A stretch of 64,000 nt of DNA, from the NCBI RefSeq assembly GCF_024753135.1, contig NZ_JANUGP010000023.1, forward strand, positions 1 through 64,000, written 5' to 3'. Numbering within the stretch: the first letter of the stretch is position 1; the number at the start of each line of letters is the position of its first letter. The DNA comes from Streptomyces pyxinicus. GTDB lineage: Bacteria > Actinomycetota > Actinomycetes > Streptomycetales > Streptomycetaceae. Under the pieces are notes generated by a model. That model had not been told where the DNA came from. It did not search any database and saw only the letters and a list, made by a program, of their open reading frames with translations. Both the position numbers and the translations under genes were made by a program. This document shows, piece after piece, positions 52,468 through 61,426 of the stretch.

Positions 52468-53253
52468 TCAGCGCGGGTCCTGGAGCACCGAGAACTCGGC
52501 CCCCTCCGGGTCCGCCACGTCCGCCACCCGCCCCCGCGCTACGTCCCGGGCCGGTCCCAGCACCCGCCCGCCGAGGTCCACGACCTGACGCAGCGTCGCG
52601 TCCGCGTCGGCCACCTCGAAGTAGGTCCGCCAGTGCGAGCCGCGATCCCGGCGCAGCGCGGAACCCACACCGCGCAGACCCGCCACCGGACGGCCGCCGA
52701 GCCGCAGCGTCACCTGGTCGGGGCCGGCCGACTCCTCCGGCTGCCGGTCGTAACCGAACACGGTGGCGTAGAACTTGGCGACACTCTCGGTCTCATAGGT
52801 GAGCAGTTCGTTCCACACGGGCGTGCCGGGCCGGCCGGCGACCGCCGCGCCCGGGTGACCGGCGCCCTGCCAGATCCCGAACACCGCCCCCGAGGGATCG
52901 GAGGCGAGGGCCATCCGCCCGGCCTCGGCCGCGTCGAGCGGCCCCACCGCGAGCGTGCCGCCGCACAGCCGCACCAGCTCGGCGGTCCGGCCCACGTCGT
53001 CCGTGGCGAGGTACGGCGTCCAGGCGACCGGCAGCCGGCGGTCCGCGGGGAGCCGGCCCATGCCCGCCACCTCCCGGCCGTCGAGCAGAGCCCGCACGTA
53101 GGGACCGAGCTGCCGCGGACCGGGCCGGAACTCCCAGCCGAACAGCTCCCCGTAGAACTCCTCGGTGGCGGCCAGGTCGTGCACCATCAGGCTCACCCAG
53201 CAGGGCTCGCCGGGCGCGCGCCGCGCGTACGCCGGCTCGCGTGCCTCGGTCAT
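52468..53253 (-). CDS. VOC family protein (glyoxalase/bleomycin-resistance fold)
   Basis: A 261-aa protein with two VOC domains (about residues 17-125 and 140-255), each with FYGELFGW or FYATVFGYD and D-P-x-G motifs (ASDPSGAVFGIWQ; VADPEGAEFSVLQ). The family includes dioxygenases, glyoxalases and resistance proteins; the function here is unknown. The ATG at 53253 has GGGAGAGAGTG upstream. It is divergent from the rhodanese gene. Confidence 0.88.
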   Translation of the reverse strand: MTEAREPAYARRAPGEPCWVSLMVHDLAATEEFYGELFGWEFRPGPRQLGPYVRALLDGREVAGMGRLPADRRLPVAWTPYLATDDVGRTAELVRLCGGTLAVGPLDAAEAGRMALASDPSGAVFGIWQGAGHPGAAVAGRPGTPVWNELLTYETESVAKFYATVFGYDRQPEESAGPDQVTLRLGGRPVAGLRGVGSALRRDRGSHWRTYFEVADADATLRQVVDLGGRVLGPARDVARGRVADVADPEGAEFSVLQDPR

Positions 53254-53414
53254 CGATCACTCTCTCCCCGGCCCCTCGCGGTGGCCGTGTCGCTTCCGCT
53301 CACCGGCAGCACAGCATGTGCTCGATCCCCTACGCCTCGTGATCGAGTCTGTCCGGCCGAGCAGAGTAGCCGGACCTGGACGCCGAGGCCACCCCTGGCG
53401 TATGGATGGACGCC

Positions 53415-54266
53415 ATGACGACAGCCATCATCACCGCGACCGAACTGGCACCCGAGCTGACCGGCCCGAACCCGCCCGTGCTGCTGGACGTCCGCTGGCA
53501 GCTCAGCGCGGCGAAGGCGGCGGGCGCGCCGGCCTTCGACGGCCGGGCGGCGTACGCGGCCGGGCATCTCCCGGGCGCGGTCTTCGTCGACCTGGACCGG
53601 GAGCTGGCCTCGGCCCCCGGGGCCCACGGCCGCCATCCGCTGCCCGGCCTCGCGGAGTTCGGCGCGGCCATGCGCCGCGCGGGCGTGTCGGCGGCCCGGC
53701 CGGTCGTCGTCTACGACGGCGGACAGGGCTGGGCGGCGGCCCGCGCGTGGTGGCTGCTGCGCCGGACGGGTCACCCGGACGTGCGGGTCCTGGACGGCGG
53801 GTTGCCGTCCTGGGAAGGCGAACTGTCCACCGAGGAGCCCGCCGTGGCCGAGGGGGACTTCGTGCCGGAGCCCGTCGGCGGGCTGCTGGACGCGGACGGC
53901 GCCCAGGACCTCGCCCGCACCGGTGTCCTGCTGGACGCGCGCGCGGGGGAGCGGTACCGCGGCGAGGTGGAGCCCATCGACCGGGTGGGCGGCCACATCC
54001 CGGGCGCGGTCTCGGCGCCGACGACGGAGAACGTGGGCCCCGACGGCCGCTTCCTGCCGCCTGAGGAGCTGAGGGACCGCTTCAAGGCCCTGGGCGTCGG
54101 TGCGGAGACCGAGGTGGGGGTCTACTGCGGTTCGGGCGTCTCCGGCGCCCACGAGGTCCTGGCGCTGGCCGTGGCGGGCATCCCGGCGGCCCTGTACGTG
54201 GGTTCCTGGTCGGAGTGGTCAGCGGATCCGTCCCGCCCGGTCGCGGTGGGCGCGGACCCGCGGTAG
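53415..54266 (+). CDS. Thiosulfate/3-mercaptopyruvate sulfurtransferase (rhodanese)
   Basis: A 283-aa enzyme with two rhodanese domains. The N-terminal one is non-catalytic and the C-terminal one has the active-site loop CGSGVSG with catalytic C238. It moves sulfur from thiosulfate or 3-mercaptopyruvate to acceptors. I prefer the ATG at 53415, which lies 7 nt after ATGGAT and resembles the leaderless DUF5998 start; an ATG at 53406 is in frame. It is followed by a 44-bp perfect palindrome. Confidence 0.9.
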   Translation: MTTAIITATELAPELTGPNPPVLLDVRWQLSAAKAAGAPAFDGRAAYAAGHLPGAVFVDLDRELASAPGAHGRHPLPGLAEFGAAMRRAGVSAARPVVVYDGGQGWAAARAWWLLRRTGHPDVRVLDGGLPSWEGELSTEEPAVAEGDFVPEPVGGLLDADGAQDLARTGVLLDARAGERYRGEVEPIDRVGGHIPGAVSAPTTENVGPDGRFLPPEELRDRFKALGVGAETEVGVYCGSGVSGAHEVLALAVAGIPAALYVGSWSEWSADPSRPVAVGADPR

Positions 54267-54277
54267 GGCGTACGTGC

Positions 54278-54321
54278 GTACGGGGGGTGAGGCACGCGCG
54301 CGCGTGCCTCACCCCCCGTAC
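54278..54321. terminator. Perfect 44-bp palindrome, bidirectional terminator
   Basis: Positions 54278-54299 are the exact reverse complement of 54300-54321 with no spacer; the centre reads CGCGCGCG. It sits between the convergent stop codons of the rhodanese gene and sepH. As RNA it would form a 20-bp or longer hairpin on either strand. Confidence 0.85.
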
Positions 54322-54331
54322 ACCGTGCCGG

Positions 54332-55372
54332 CTATTCCTGCTTCTTGCGGCGGGTGCCGAAGACGATCTCGTCCCAGCTCGGCACCGCGGCGCGGCGGCC
54401 GGGGCGGACGCCGTCGGCCTCGGCCTGCCGGTCGGTGGCCCCGACGAGCCGGTCGCGGTGGCTGGCGACCGAACGCGGCATCAGCACGTCCGCGTAGGCC
54501 GAACCGGCCGACGCCGCGGACGCCGGGGGCTCCTCCGCCTCGACCTCCTCCGCGGGCTCCTCGTCCGGCTCCGCCGGGCGTTCCGGCACCACGAGATCGC
54601 CCCGGAAGCTCGGCACCGCCTCCAGCAGGCTGGTCAGCGAGTCGCGTTCACCCGGGCTCTCCTCGGGCGGCTCGGACGACGGCGCGGGCAGGCCCGGCCG
54701 GTCGCGGTCGAGACGTTCGAGCGCGCGGTCCATGGAGCGCTCGCGCGGCAGCCGGGCGATGCGCGGGACGAACGGGAAGCTCGGCTCGGGCACGGCGAGG
54801 TCGTCGCTCTCGCCGATCAGCGAGCGCGCCTCGTCGTCCACGGCCTGGACGAGCCGCCGGGGCGGGTCGTACGTCCAGCTCGCCGAGTGCGGTTCGCCCG
54901 CGACGAGATAGCCGAGCATGACCTCCCAGGTGCCGTCGTCGCGGCGCCAGGAGTCCCACTGCACGGTGTCCTTGTCGGCGCCCCGCAGCAGCAGCCGCTC
55001 CTGCACGGCCTCGCCGAGCAGCGGGCCGGAGTTCTCGCCGGGGCGGCGGACCGGGGTCTTGCGGGCGCGCTCCGCCATGAAGGCGCGCTCGGCCAGGACG
55101 GGGCCCTCGAAGCGCCGTACCCGGTCGACGGGGATGCCGGCGAGCTGCGCGACCTCCTCGGCCGTGGCACCGGCACGTATCCGCGCCTGGATGTCACGGG
55201 GCCTGAGATGGCTCTCGACCTCGATCTCGATCTGGCCGAGCCGGGGCCGGTCGCCGCGCACGGCGGCACGCAACCGCTCGTCGATCGGAAGCGTGTACTC
55301 CGTGGCGTCGGCAGCCTTCAGCACCAGTCGTGTGCCGTCATTGGAGACGGCCACGACACGCAGTTCGGGCAT
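54332..55372 (-). CDS. sepH: SepH, FtsZ-regulating cell-division protein
   Basis: A 346-aa actinobacterial division protein that binds FtsZ and promotes ring assembly in sporulating hyphae. The conserved N-terminal domain (DUF3071, about residues 1-170) contains a helix-turn-helix (EEVAQLAGIPVDRVRRFEG). The rest is Pro/Glu-rich and disordered, with a short conserved C-terminal end (PSWDEIVFGTRRK). GGGAGG precedes the ATG at 55372. It converges with the rhodanese gene. Confidence 0.95.
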   Translation of the reverse strand: MPELRVVAVSNDGTRLVLKAADATEYTLPIDERLRAAVRGDRPRLGQIEIEVESHLRPRDIQARIRAGATAEEVAQLAGIPVDRVRRFEGPVLAERAFMAERARKTPVRRPGENSGPLLGEAVQERLLLRGADKDTVQWDSWRRDDGTWEVMLGYLVAGEPHSASWTYDPPRRLVQAVDDEARSLIGESDDLAVPEPSFPFVPRIARLPRERSMDRALERLDRDRPGLPAPSSEPPEESPGERDSLTSLLEAVPSFRGDLVVPERPAEPDEEPAEEVEAEEPPASAASAGSAYADVLMPRSVASHRDRLVGATDRQAEADGVRPGRRAAVPSWDEIVFGTRRKKQE

Positions 55373-55851
55373 GGGGACCTCCCGGGTGGTGCCTGCCGAC
55401 GTCACGTGCGTCGCTGCTTCCGCTAGTCGAGTGTGGCCTGCCCGGGTGCAGCCTGCCACAACCTTGCCGAGTTGCCCGGCGTGTCGGGCGCGGGCCCCGA
55501 GCCGCCGTTATGGCACGGTTACCTGTTCGCAACGCTAAGTGACCAACTCCATCACCCTGTGCAACCAGCCCCCTCCCGGCGGTCCAGCAAGGCCACGGAC
55601 ACCCTGGTGGGAGGCCGGACCCAGGGCTCGCAACAGTACTCCATTCGGACCACGTACGTGGATCGGCGCGCCACCCAACTTCTCGCCAGGAAGCCGACTT
55701 GGCCGCGCGCCACCGGTTTTGTGGATCATGAACGTGGCGAAGTTCACGTAATCCCCGGAAACGGAACTATTGGTTTCGCGTGTCCGTCCCTTTCTCGTGC
55801 GAACAGTTCCATCCGTCGGACAAGTACGGGAAAGGCAGGCAAGTTCCGGGT
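55373..55851. other. Divergent intergenic region upstream of sepH and a membrane-protein gene
   Basis: 479 bp of average-to-low GC. Two 70-codon open frames on opposite strands at 55535-55751 look like chance. A possible ECF-type promoter is described separately; no other clear element was found. Confidence 0.4.
55763..55788 (+). promoter_or_regulatory. Candidate ECF sigma promoter
   Basis: GGAAC (55763-55767), 17 nt, then CGTC (55785-55788), the shape of sigma-E-like ECF promoters. The start would be near 55797, about 55 nt before the ATG at 55852. Confidence 0.35.
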
Positions 55852-56613
55852 ATGCGTGAGACGCCCGACACGGGTCGCAAGCGGATCGACCTGAGCGTCC
55901 CCCAGGTCGCGGGCAGTGCGCTGGCGGCGGTCGTGGCGGCCAAACTGGCCTCCTACTTCGGGGTGTACGGCACGATCGTCGGCGCCGGCGTGGTCAGCGT
56001 CGTCGCCACCTGTGGCGGCACGGTGTTCCAGCACTTCTTCAAACACACCGGCGAGCAGCTCCGGGAGAAGGCGACGGTGACCGCCCGGCCCCGGGAGCAA
56101 GTGGGTCCCGCGCCGGGCGAGTTCTCGGCGGGGACCGTGTACCGCGCGCGGGTGCGCAGCTGGCGGCGCCCACTGATCGGCGCCGCGCTGGTGTTCGCCG
56201 TCACCATGGCCGGTGTCACCACCTACGAGCTGGTGTCCGGCAACAGCTTCAGCGGCGGCGGGGGCACCACGGTCGGCGACGCCGTCACCGGCCGCGGTTC
56301 GTCCTCCTCGAAGCCGGGCGGTACGACCCCCTCCTCGCCGGCGTCCGAGCCGTCCGGCTCCTCCCCCTCCGGCGGCAGTGCCGGCTCCGAGGGTGAGACC
56401 GGCCCGACCGGCTCCGGCGGCGGGGGTGACAGCCGTACGGCCTCGCCCACGCCGAGCGGTTCGCCGGACCCGGGCGCGGGCGACGGTGCCACGACTCCGT
56501 CCCCCGCCCCCACGCCGAGCGGATCCGCCGGGACGCCTACTCCCCCAGCACCCTCCGCAAGTAGGGGTTCTGAAACAGCCGCTCCGGATCAAGACGGTCC
56601 CGCAACGCCGTGA
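55852..56613 (+). CDS. Two-helix membrane protein with low-complexity C-terminus
   Basis: A 253-aa protein, not recognised as a named gene. Membrane helices are at about residues 37-60 and 105-126. The extracytoplasmic part after residue 127 is a Ser/Gly/Thr/Pro-rich disordered tail. The last 25 codons overlap the end of the oxidase gene on the opposite strand by 77 bp. A GTG at 55780 is an alternative start, but the ECF-like promoter position favours the ATG at 55852. Confidence 0.72.
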   Translation: MRETPDTGRKRIDLSVPQVAGSALAAVVAAKLASYFGVYGTIVGAGVVSVVATCGGTVFQHFFKHTGEQLREKATVTARPREQVGPAPGEFSAGTVYRARVRSWRRPLIGAALVFAVTMAGVTTYELVSGNSFSGGGGTTVGDAVTGRGSSSSKPGGTTPSSPASEPSGSSPSGGSAGSEGETGPTGSGGGGDSRTASPTPSGSPDPGAGDGATTPSPAPTPSGSAGTPTPPAPSASRGSETAAPDQDGPATP

Positions 56614-57856
56614 ACTCGGCGAAGCGCGGATACACCCGGGAGAGGTACTCGGCGTCCCGCGTGTGCAGCTTGCCCCAGTGCGGCCGGCCCTCGTGCGCGG
56701 TGAGAACGCGTTCGGCGGCGGTGAAGTAGGCCTGGTACGGAGTGCCGCGGAACATGTGCACGGCGATGTACGCGCTGTCCCGGCCGGACGCGGTGGACAG
56801 GGTGATGTCGTCGGCCGGGGCGGTGCGCACCTCCACCGGGAAGCTGACGCGCAGGCCCGAGGAGTCGACCATCGCCTTCAGTTCGCGCAGCGTCTCCACC
56901 ACGGCCGCGCGCGGGACGGCGTACTCCATCTCCACGAAGCGCACCCGGCGCGGCGAGGTGTAGACCTTGTAGGGGATGTCCGTGTACGTCCGCGCGGACA
57001 GGGCCCGGCTGGAGACCTTCGCGATCCCGGGGACGGCGGCGGGCGCCGCGCGGCCGGCCCACTGGGCCACCTGGAAGACGCCGTTGGAGAGGAACTCGTC
57101 CTCGATCCAGCCGGCCACCCGCCCCACGGGCCGCTCGGGTCCCGCACTGCGGTTGTTGCGCTTCGTGTTGGTGCTGCCGGTGTGCGGGAACCAGTAGAAC
57201 TCGAAGTGCTCGTTCTCGGCCCACAGTTGATCGAACTCGGCGAGGACCCGGTCCAGGGGCATCGGTTCCTCGCGGGCGGTGAGCAGGAAGAGGGGCTCCA
57301 CGGCGAAGGTGATTGCGGTGACGACGCCGAGGGCGCCCAGGCCTGTCCGGGCGGCGGCGAAGACCTCCGGGTTCTCCTTCTCGGAGCAGGTGAGCACCGA
57401 GCCGTCCGCCGTGACGAGTTCGAGCCCCTTGATCTGGGCGGCGATGGAGGCCGACTCGCGGCCCGTGCCGTGCGTGCCGGTGCTGGTGGCCCCGGAGACG
57501 GTCTGCTCCATGATGTCGCCCATGTTGGTGAGCGACAGCCCCTCGCGCGCGAGGGCGGTGTTGAGCCTCTTGAGCGGGGTGCCGGCCGCCACCGTGACGG
57601 TCATGGCGTCCCGGTCGATGTCCCGGATGCCCGTCAGCAGCTGAGGGCGGATCAACACGCCGTCGGTCGCGGCGATCGACGTGAAGGAGTGGCCGGTACC
57701 GACCGCCTTCACCCTCAGCCCGTCCTCCCGGGCCCGGCGCACCACCGCCGCCAGCTCCTCCACCGAGGCCGGCTCGACCTGCCGGGCGGGCCGTGCGGAG
57801 ACGTTTCCGCCCCAGTTACGCCAGGTGCCGTTCTTCCCGCTCGCTGTGCTGCTCAA
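56537..57856 (-). CDS. D-arabinono-1,4-lactone oxidase-family FAD oxidoreductase
   Basis: A 439-aa flavoenzyme. The FAD-binding_4 domain (about residues 20-185) has GTGHSF, whose H56 could carry covalently bound FAD as in Streptomyces alditol oxidases. The ALO domain follows (about 190-437) and ends in FQNPYLRRVLGE. It would oxidise sugar lactones or alditols. The ATG at 57856 lies within the 3' end of the MFS gene (41-bp overlap), suggesting coupling. Confidence 0.9.
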   Translation of the reverse strand: MSSTASGKNGTWRNWGGNVSARPARQVEPASVEELAAVVRRAREDGLRVKAVGTGHSFTSIAATDGVLIRPQLLTGIRDIDRDAMTVTVAAGTPLKRLNTALAREGLSLTNMGDIMEQTVSGATSTGTHGTGRESASIAAQIKGLELVTADGSVLTCSEKENPEVFAAARTGLGALGVVTAITFAVEPLFLLTAREEPMPLDRVLAEFDQLWAENEHFEFYWFPHTGSTNTKRNNRSAGPERPVGRVAGWIEDEFLSNGVFQVAQWAGRAAPAAVPGIAKVSSRALSARTYTDIPYKVYTSPRRVRFVEMEYAVPRAAVVETLRELKAMVDSSGLRVSFPVEVRTAPADDITLSTASGRDSAYIAVHMFRGTPYQAYFTAAERVLTAHEGRPHWGKLHTRDAEYLSRVYPRFAEFTALRDRLDPERLFQNPYLRRVLGE

Positions 57857-59054
57857 CGGTGCCTCCCCGCCCCGCGGCCGGCTTGCGCAGCCGGCGGTAC
57901 CCGAGGAAACCGACCACGACCGCGACGGCTCCGGACACGGCCGGAACCCCGTACCCGGCCCGTGCGCCGGCGGCGTCGATCACCCAGCCGGCCGCGGACG
58001 AGCCGAGCGCCACACCGACCGCGAGGCCGGTGCTCACCCAGGTCATGCCCTCGGTGAGGCGCGCGCGAGGTACGTGCTCCTCGATGAGGGACATCGTGGT
58101 GATCATCGTCGGTGCGATGGCCAGCCCCGCAACGAACAGCGCCACGGCCAGAAGCGGCAGGTTTCCGACCAGTAGGAGGGGGATCATACTCACGGCCATC
58201 GCCGTCACGCCCAGCAGCCAGCGGCGTTCCGGCGCCCCGGTGAACCGCAGCAGACCGAAGACCGCCCCGGCCGCGCAGGAGCCGGCCGCGTACAGCGCGA
58301 GGACCAGGCTCGCCGCGCTCTTGTGGCCGCGCTCGTCGGCGAAGGCCACGGTGACCACGTCCACCGCCCCGAAGATGGCGCCCGTCGCCACGAAGGTGGC
58401 CACCAGCACGCGCAGTCCGGGGGAGCGCAGGGCGCTGCCGCCGCCGTGCTGCCCGCGCGGGTGCGGTTCGGGCTCGGTGGCGCCCTGCGCGGTGAGCCAG
58501 AAGACACCGGCCGCCAGGAAGCAGGCCGCCAGCAGGGGACCGGCCTCGGGAAACCAGGCCGTGGACAGCCCGATGGAGATGATCGGGCCGAAGATGAAGC
58601 AGACCTCGTCGACCACCGACTCGAACGAGTACGCGGTGTGCAGCTGTGGCGTGCCCCGGTACAGCGCCGCCCAGCGGGCCCGGATCATCGCGCCCAGGCT
58701 CGGCACCGCGCCGATCCCGGCCGAGCACACGAACAGCACCCAGTCCGGCCACGCGAAGTGCGCGGTCAGCAGCAGACCGGCCCCGGCGGCCAGCGCCACC
58801 AGGGTCGCCGGGCGCAGCACCCGGCGCTGTCCGTGCCGGTCCACCAGCCGGGACACCTGGGGCCCGAGCACCGCGGCGGACAGCGCGATGGTGGCCGACA
58901 GGGCGCCCGCCAGGCCGTAGCGCCCGGTGAGCTGGGAGATCATCGTGACGACGCCGATGCCCATCATCGACAGCGGCATCCGGCCCAGGAACCCCGCGGC
59001 GGAGAAGGCCTTGGTGCCGGGTTCGGCGAACAGGGCGCGGTAGGGGCTGGGCAC
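57816..59054 (-). CDS. MFS transporter
   Basis: A 412-aa major facilitator with about 12 membrane helices. The motif RLVDRHGQRRVLRP lies between helices 2 and 3 and LTEGMTWVSTGLAVG is near helix 10. The substrate cannot be told. Start is the GTG at 59054 (GGAGA upstream). It is coupled to the oxidase gene downstream and divergent from hemH. Confidence 0.88.
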   Translation of the reverse strand: MPSPYRALFAEPGTKAFSAAGFLGRMPLSMMGIGVVTMISQLTGRYGLAGALSATIALSAAVLGPQVSRLVDRHGQRRVLRPATLVALAAGAGLLLTAHFAWPDWVLFVCSAGIGAVPSLGAMIRARWAALYRGTPQLHTAYSFESVVDEVCFIFGPIISIGLSTAWFPEAGPLLAACFLAAGVFWLTAQGATEPEPHPRGQHGGGSALRSPGLRVLVATFVATGAIFGAVDVVTVAFADERGHKSAASLVLALYAAGSCAAGAVFGLLRFTGAPERRWLLGVTAMAVSMIPLLLVGNLPLLAVALFVAGLAIAPTMITTMSLIEEHVPRARLTEGMTWVSTGLAVGVALGSSAAGWVIDAAGARAGYGVPAVSGAVAVVVGFLGYRRLRKPAAGRGGTVEQHSEREERHLA

Positions 59055-59224
59055 AGGGTCTCCGGGCGGCTCGGTAAGGCGCGAATGCGGTGGACACAGA
59101 TTACAAGTCAGGGAACCCGCAGTACATCGGATTCGCCACCGGGACGGACCTGGACGAACCACCCGGAACGCGAGCTTCACCCCGCCGTTGTCCGGCTGTC
59201 GGCGCCGAGTGGGAGGATCAAGAC

Positions 59225-60352
59225 ATGCCAGACGCGCTCGATGCCACCCCGTACGACGCCCTGCTCCTGCTCTCCTTCGGCGGCCCCGAAGGCCCGGACG
59301 ACGTGGTCCCCTTCCTGGAGAACGTCACGCGCGGGCGCGGCATCCCGAAGGAACGCCTGAAGGAAGTCGGTCAGCACTACTTCCTCTTCGGCGGGGTCAG
59401 CCCCATCAACGGCCAGAACCGCGCCCTGCTGGACGCCCTGCGCGAGGACTTCGCCGAGCACGGCCTCGACCTGCCGGTCTACTGGGGCAACCGCAACTGG
59501 GCGCCGTACCTGACGGACACCCTGCGCGAGATCACCGCCGACGGCCGCCGCCGCGTCCTGGTGCTGGCCACCAGCGCCTACGCCTCCTACTCGGGCTGCC
59601 GGCAGTACCGCGAGAACCTGGCCGACGCGCTGGCCGCCCTGCGGGCCGAGGGCCTGGAGCCGCCGAGGGTCGACAAGCTGCGGCACTACTTCAACCATCC
59701 CGGCTTCGTCGAGCCCATGACCGAGGGCGTGCTGCGCTCGCTGGCCGACCTCCCGGAGGACGTCCGCGAGGGCGCCCACCTCGCCTTCACCACCCACTCG
59801 ATCCCGATCTCGGCCGCCGACACCTCCGGTCCCGTCGAGGCCCACGGCGACGGCGGCGCCTACGTCGCGCAGCACCTGGACGTGGCCCGGCTGATCGCCG
59901 ACGCCGTCCGCGAGCGCACCGGCACGGACCACCCCTGGCAGCTCGTCTACCAGTCCCGCTCGGGCGCCCCGCACATCCCCTGGCTCGAACCCGACATCTG
60001 CGACCACCTGGAGGAGCGGCACGCCGCCGGGGTCCCGGCCGTCGTGATGGCCCCGATCGGCTTCGTCTCCGACCACATGGAGGTCCTCTACGACCTCGAC
60101 ACCGAGGCCACCGCCAAGGCCGCCGAACTGGGCCTGCCGGTGCGCCGCTCGGCCACCGTGGGCGCCGACCCGCGCTTCGCCGCCGCCGTCCGCGACCTGG
60201 TCCTGGAGCGCGCCGCCACCGAGCGCGGCCAGGTGGCCGCGCCCTGCGCCCTCGGCGCCCTCGGCGCGAGCCACGACGTCTGCCCGGCCGGCTGCTGCCC
60301 GGCCCGGACCCCGCGCCCCGCCGCCGCGGGCGCCGAGGGCCCCCACGCGTGA
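59225..60352 (+). CDS. hemH: Ferrochelatase (coproporphyrin-type, CpfC)
   Basis: A 375-aa haem-synthesis enzyme that inserts ferrous iron into the porphyrin ring; in actinobacteria the substrate is coproporphyrin III. The active-site histidine is in TTHSIP near residue 195. Cysteines in YSGCRQY near residue 125 and CALGALGASHDVCPAGCC near the C-terminus match the [2Fe-2S] ligand positions of mycobacterial enzymes. GGAGG precedes the ATG at 59225. The next gene starts 8 nt after its stop. Confidence 0.94.
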   Translation: MPDALDATPYDALLLLSFGGPEGPDDVVPFLENVTRGRGIPKERLKEVGQHYFLFGGVSPINGQNRALLDALREDFAEHGLDLPVYWGNRNWAPYLTDTLREITADGRRRVLVLATSAYASYSGCRQYRENLADALAALRAEGLEPPRVDKLRHYFNHPGFVEPMTEGVLRSLADLPEDVREGAHLAFTTHSIPISAADTSGPVEAHGDGGAYVAQHLDVARLIADAVRERTGTDHPWQLVYQSRSGAPHIPWLEPDICDHLEERHAAGVPAVVMAPIGFVSDHMEVLYDLDTEATAKAAELGLPVRRSATVGADPRFAAAVRDLVLERAATERGQVAAPCALGALGASHDVCPAGCCPARTPRPAAAGAEGPHA

Positions 60353-60360
60353 GGAGCACC

Positions 60361-61176
60361 GTGACCGACCCCCTGCACCAGGACCTGCTGGCACTGGCCC
60401 GGGAGGCCGCCGGCCGGGCCGGCGAGCTGCTGCGGGACGGCCGCCCGGCCGACCTGGCCGTGGCCCGGACCAAGTCCAGCCCGATCGACATCGTCACCGA
60501 GATGGACGTCGCGGCGGAGAAGCTGGTCACCGACCTGATCTCCGCGCGCCGGCCGGACGACGGCTTCCTCGGCGAGGAGGGCGCCTCCGTCACCGGCACC
60601 AGCGGCATCCGCTGGGTGATCGACCCGCTGGACGGCACCGTCAACTACCTGTACGGACTGCCCACCTGGGCGGTGTCCGTGGCCGCCGAGCGGGACGGCG
60701 AGACCGTGGTGGGCGTCGTGGCGGCGCCGATGCGCGGCGAGACGTACCACGCCGTGCGCGGCGGCGGGGCGTGGGCCACGGGCGCCTGGGAGGGCGAGCG
60801 GGCGCTGCGCTGCCGTACCGCGCCGCCGCTGGACCAGGCCCTGGTCTCCACCGGCTTCAACTACGTCACCGAGGTCCGCACCCACCAGGCCGAGGTGGCC
60901 GCGCGGCTGATCCCGCTGCTCCGGGACATCCGGCGCGGCGGGTCGGCGGCGGTCGACCTGTGCGACGTGGCCTGCGGCCGGCTCGACGGGTACTTCGAGC
61001 GGGGCCTGCACGCGTGGGACTACGCGGCGGGGGACCTCATCGCCCGGGAGGCGGGCGCGCTGACCGGTGGACGCCCCGGAGAGCGCCCGTCGGGCGGCCT
61101 GACGGTGGCGGGCACACCGGGAGTCTTCGAGCCCCTCCAGCGGCTGCTGGAGGACTTCGGGGCCTGGCACGACTGA
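60361..61176 (+). CDS. Inositol monophosphatase family protein
   Basis: A 271-aa phosphatase of the IMPase/SuhB fold. Metal motifs are DPLDGTVNY near residue 95 and WDYAAGDLI near residue 220. The N-terminal TEMD is near residue 50. It could hydrolyse inositol-1-phosphate or histidinol/nucleotide phosphates. The GTG at 60361 follows GAGGAG; a GTG at 60349 is also in frame. Its close link to hemH suggests an operon. Confidence 0.9.
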   Translation: MTDPLHQDLLALAREAAGRAGELLRDGRPADLAVARTKSSPIDIVTEMDVAAEKLVTDLISARRPDDGFLGEEGASVTGTSGIRWVIDPLDGTVNYLYGLPTWAVSVAAERDGETVVGVVAAPMRGETYHAVRGGGAWATGAWEGERALRCRTAPPLDQALVSTGFNYVTEVRTHQAEVAARLIPLLRDIRRGGSAAVDLCDVACGRLDGYFERGLHAWDYAAGDLIAREAGALTGGRPGERPSGGLTVAGTPGVFEPLQRLLEDFGAWHD

Positions 61177-61201
61177 GCCCCGGGCCCGCCCCGCACGCAA
61201 A

Positions 61202-61232
61202 GGGACCCCGGCGCTGGATTCGCCGGGGTCCC
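61202..61232. terminator. Terminator between the IMPase gene and the small coiled-coil gene
   Basis: A 12-bp perfect stem (61202-61213 with 61221-61232) with a 7-nt loop between convergent genes. Confidence 0.85.
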
Positions 61233-61252
61233 CTCTTGCGCTTTCAAGCCGG

Positions 61253-61426
61253 TCAGACGCGCGACGCGCCGACCTCCACACCGTGTTCGGCGGCGAGGCG
61301 TCGCAGGTCGTCGAGCTCGGCCTGCTCCACCTCGACGAGGAAGTCGTCGCCCTCGTCGCGAGCCCGGGTCAGGTCGGACTCGGTCGTCTGTATGCGCTGC
61401 AGAAGTCCTGCGGTGAAAGCGTCCAT
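61253..61426 (-). CDS. Small coiled-coil protein, unknown function
   Basis: A 57-aa acidic, helical protein (ESDLTRARDEGDDFLVEVEQAELDDLRRLA shows a heptad-like pattern; core EVEQAELDDLRRLA). No known domain. The ATG at 61426 has GAGGGGGCG upstream; the longer frame to 61603 has no good start. It is divergent from cutR and could share regulation. Confidence 0.75.
   Translation of the reverse strand: MDAFTAGLLQRIQTTESDLTRARDEGDDFLVEVEQAELDDLRRLAAEHGVEVGASRV

Noticed and set aside
55535..55751. Two 70-codon open frames on opposite strands in the intergenic region
   Set aside because: Mirror-image frames, no ribosome site and no known motif.
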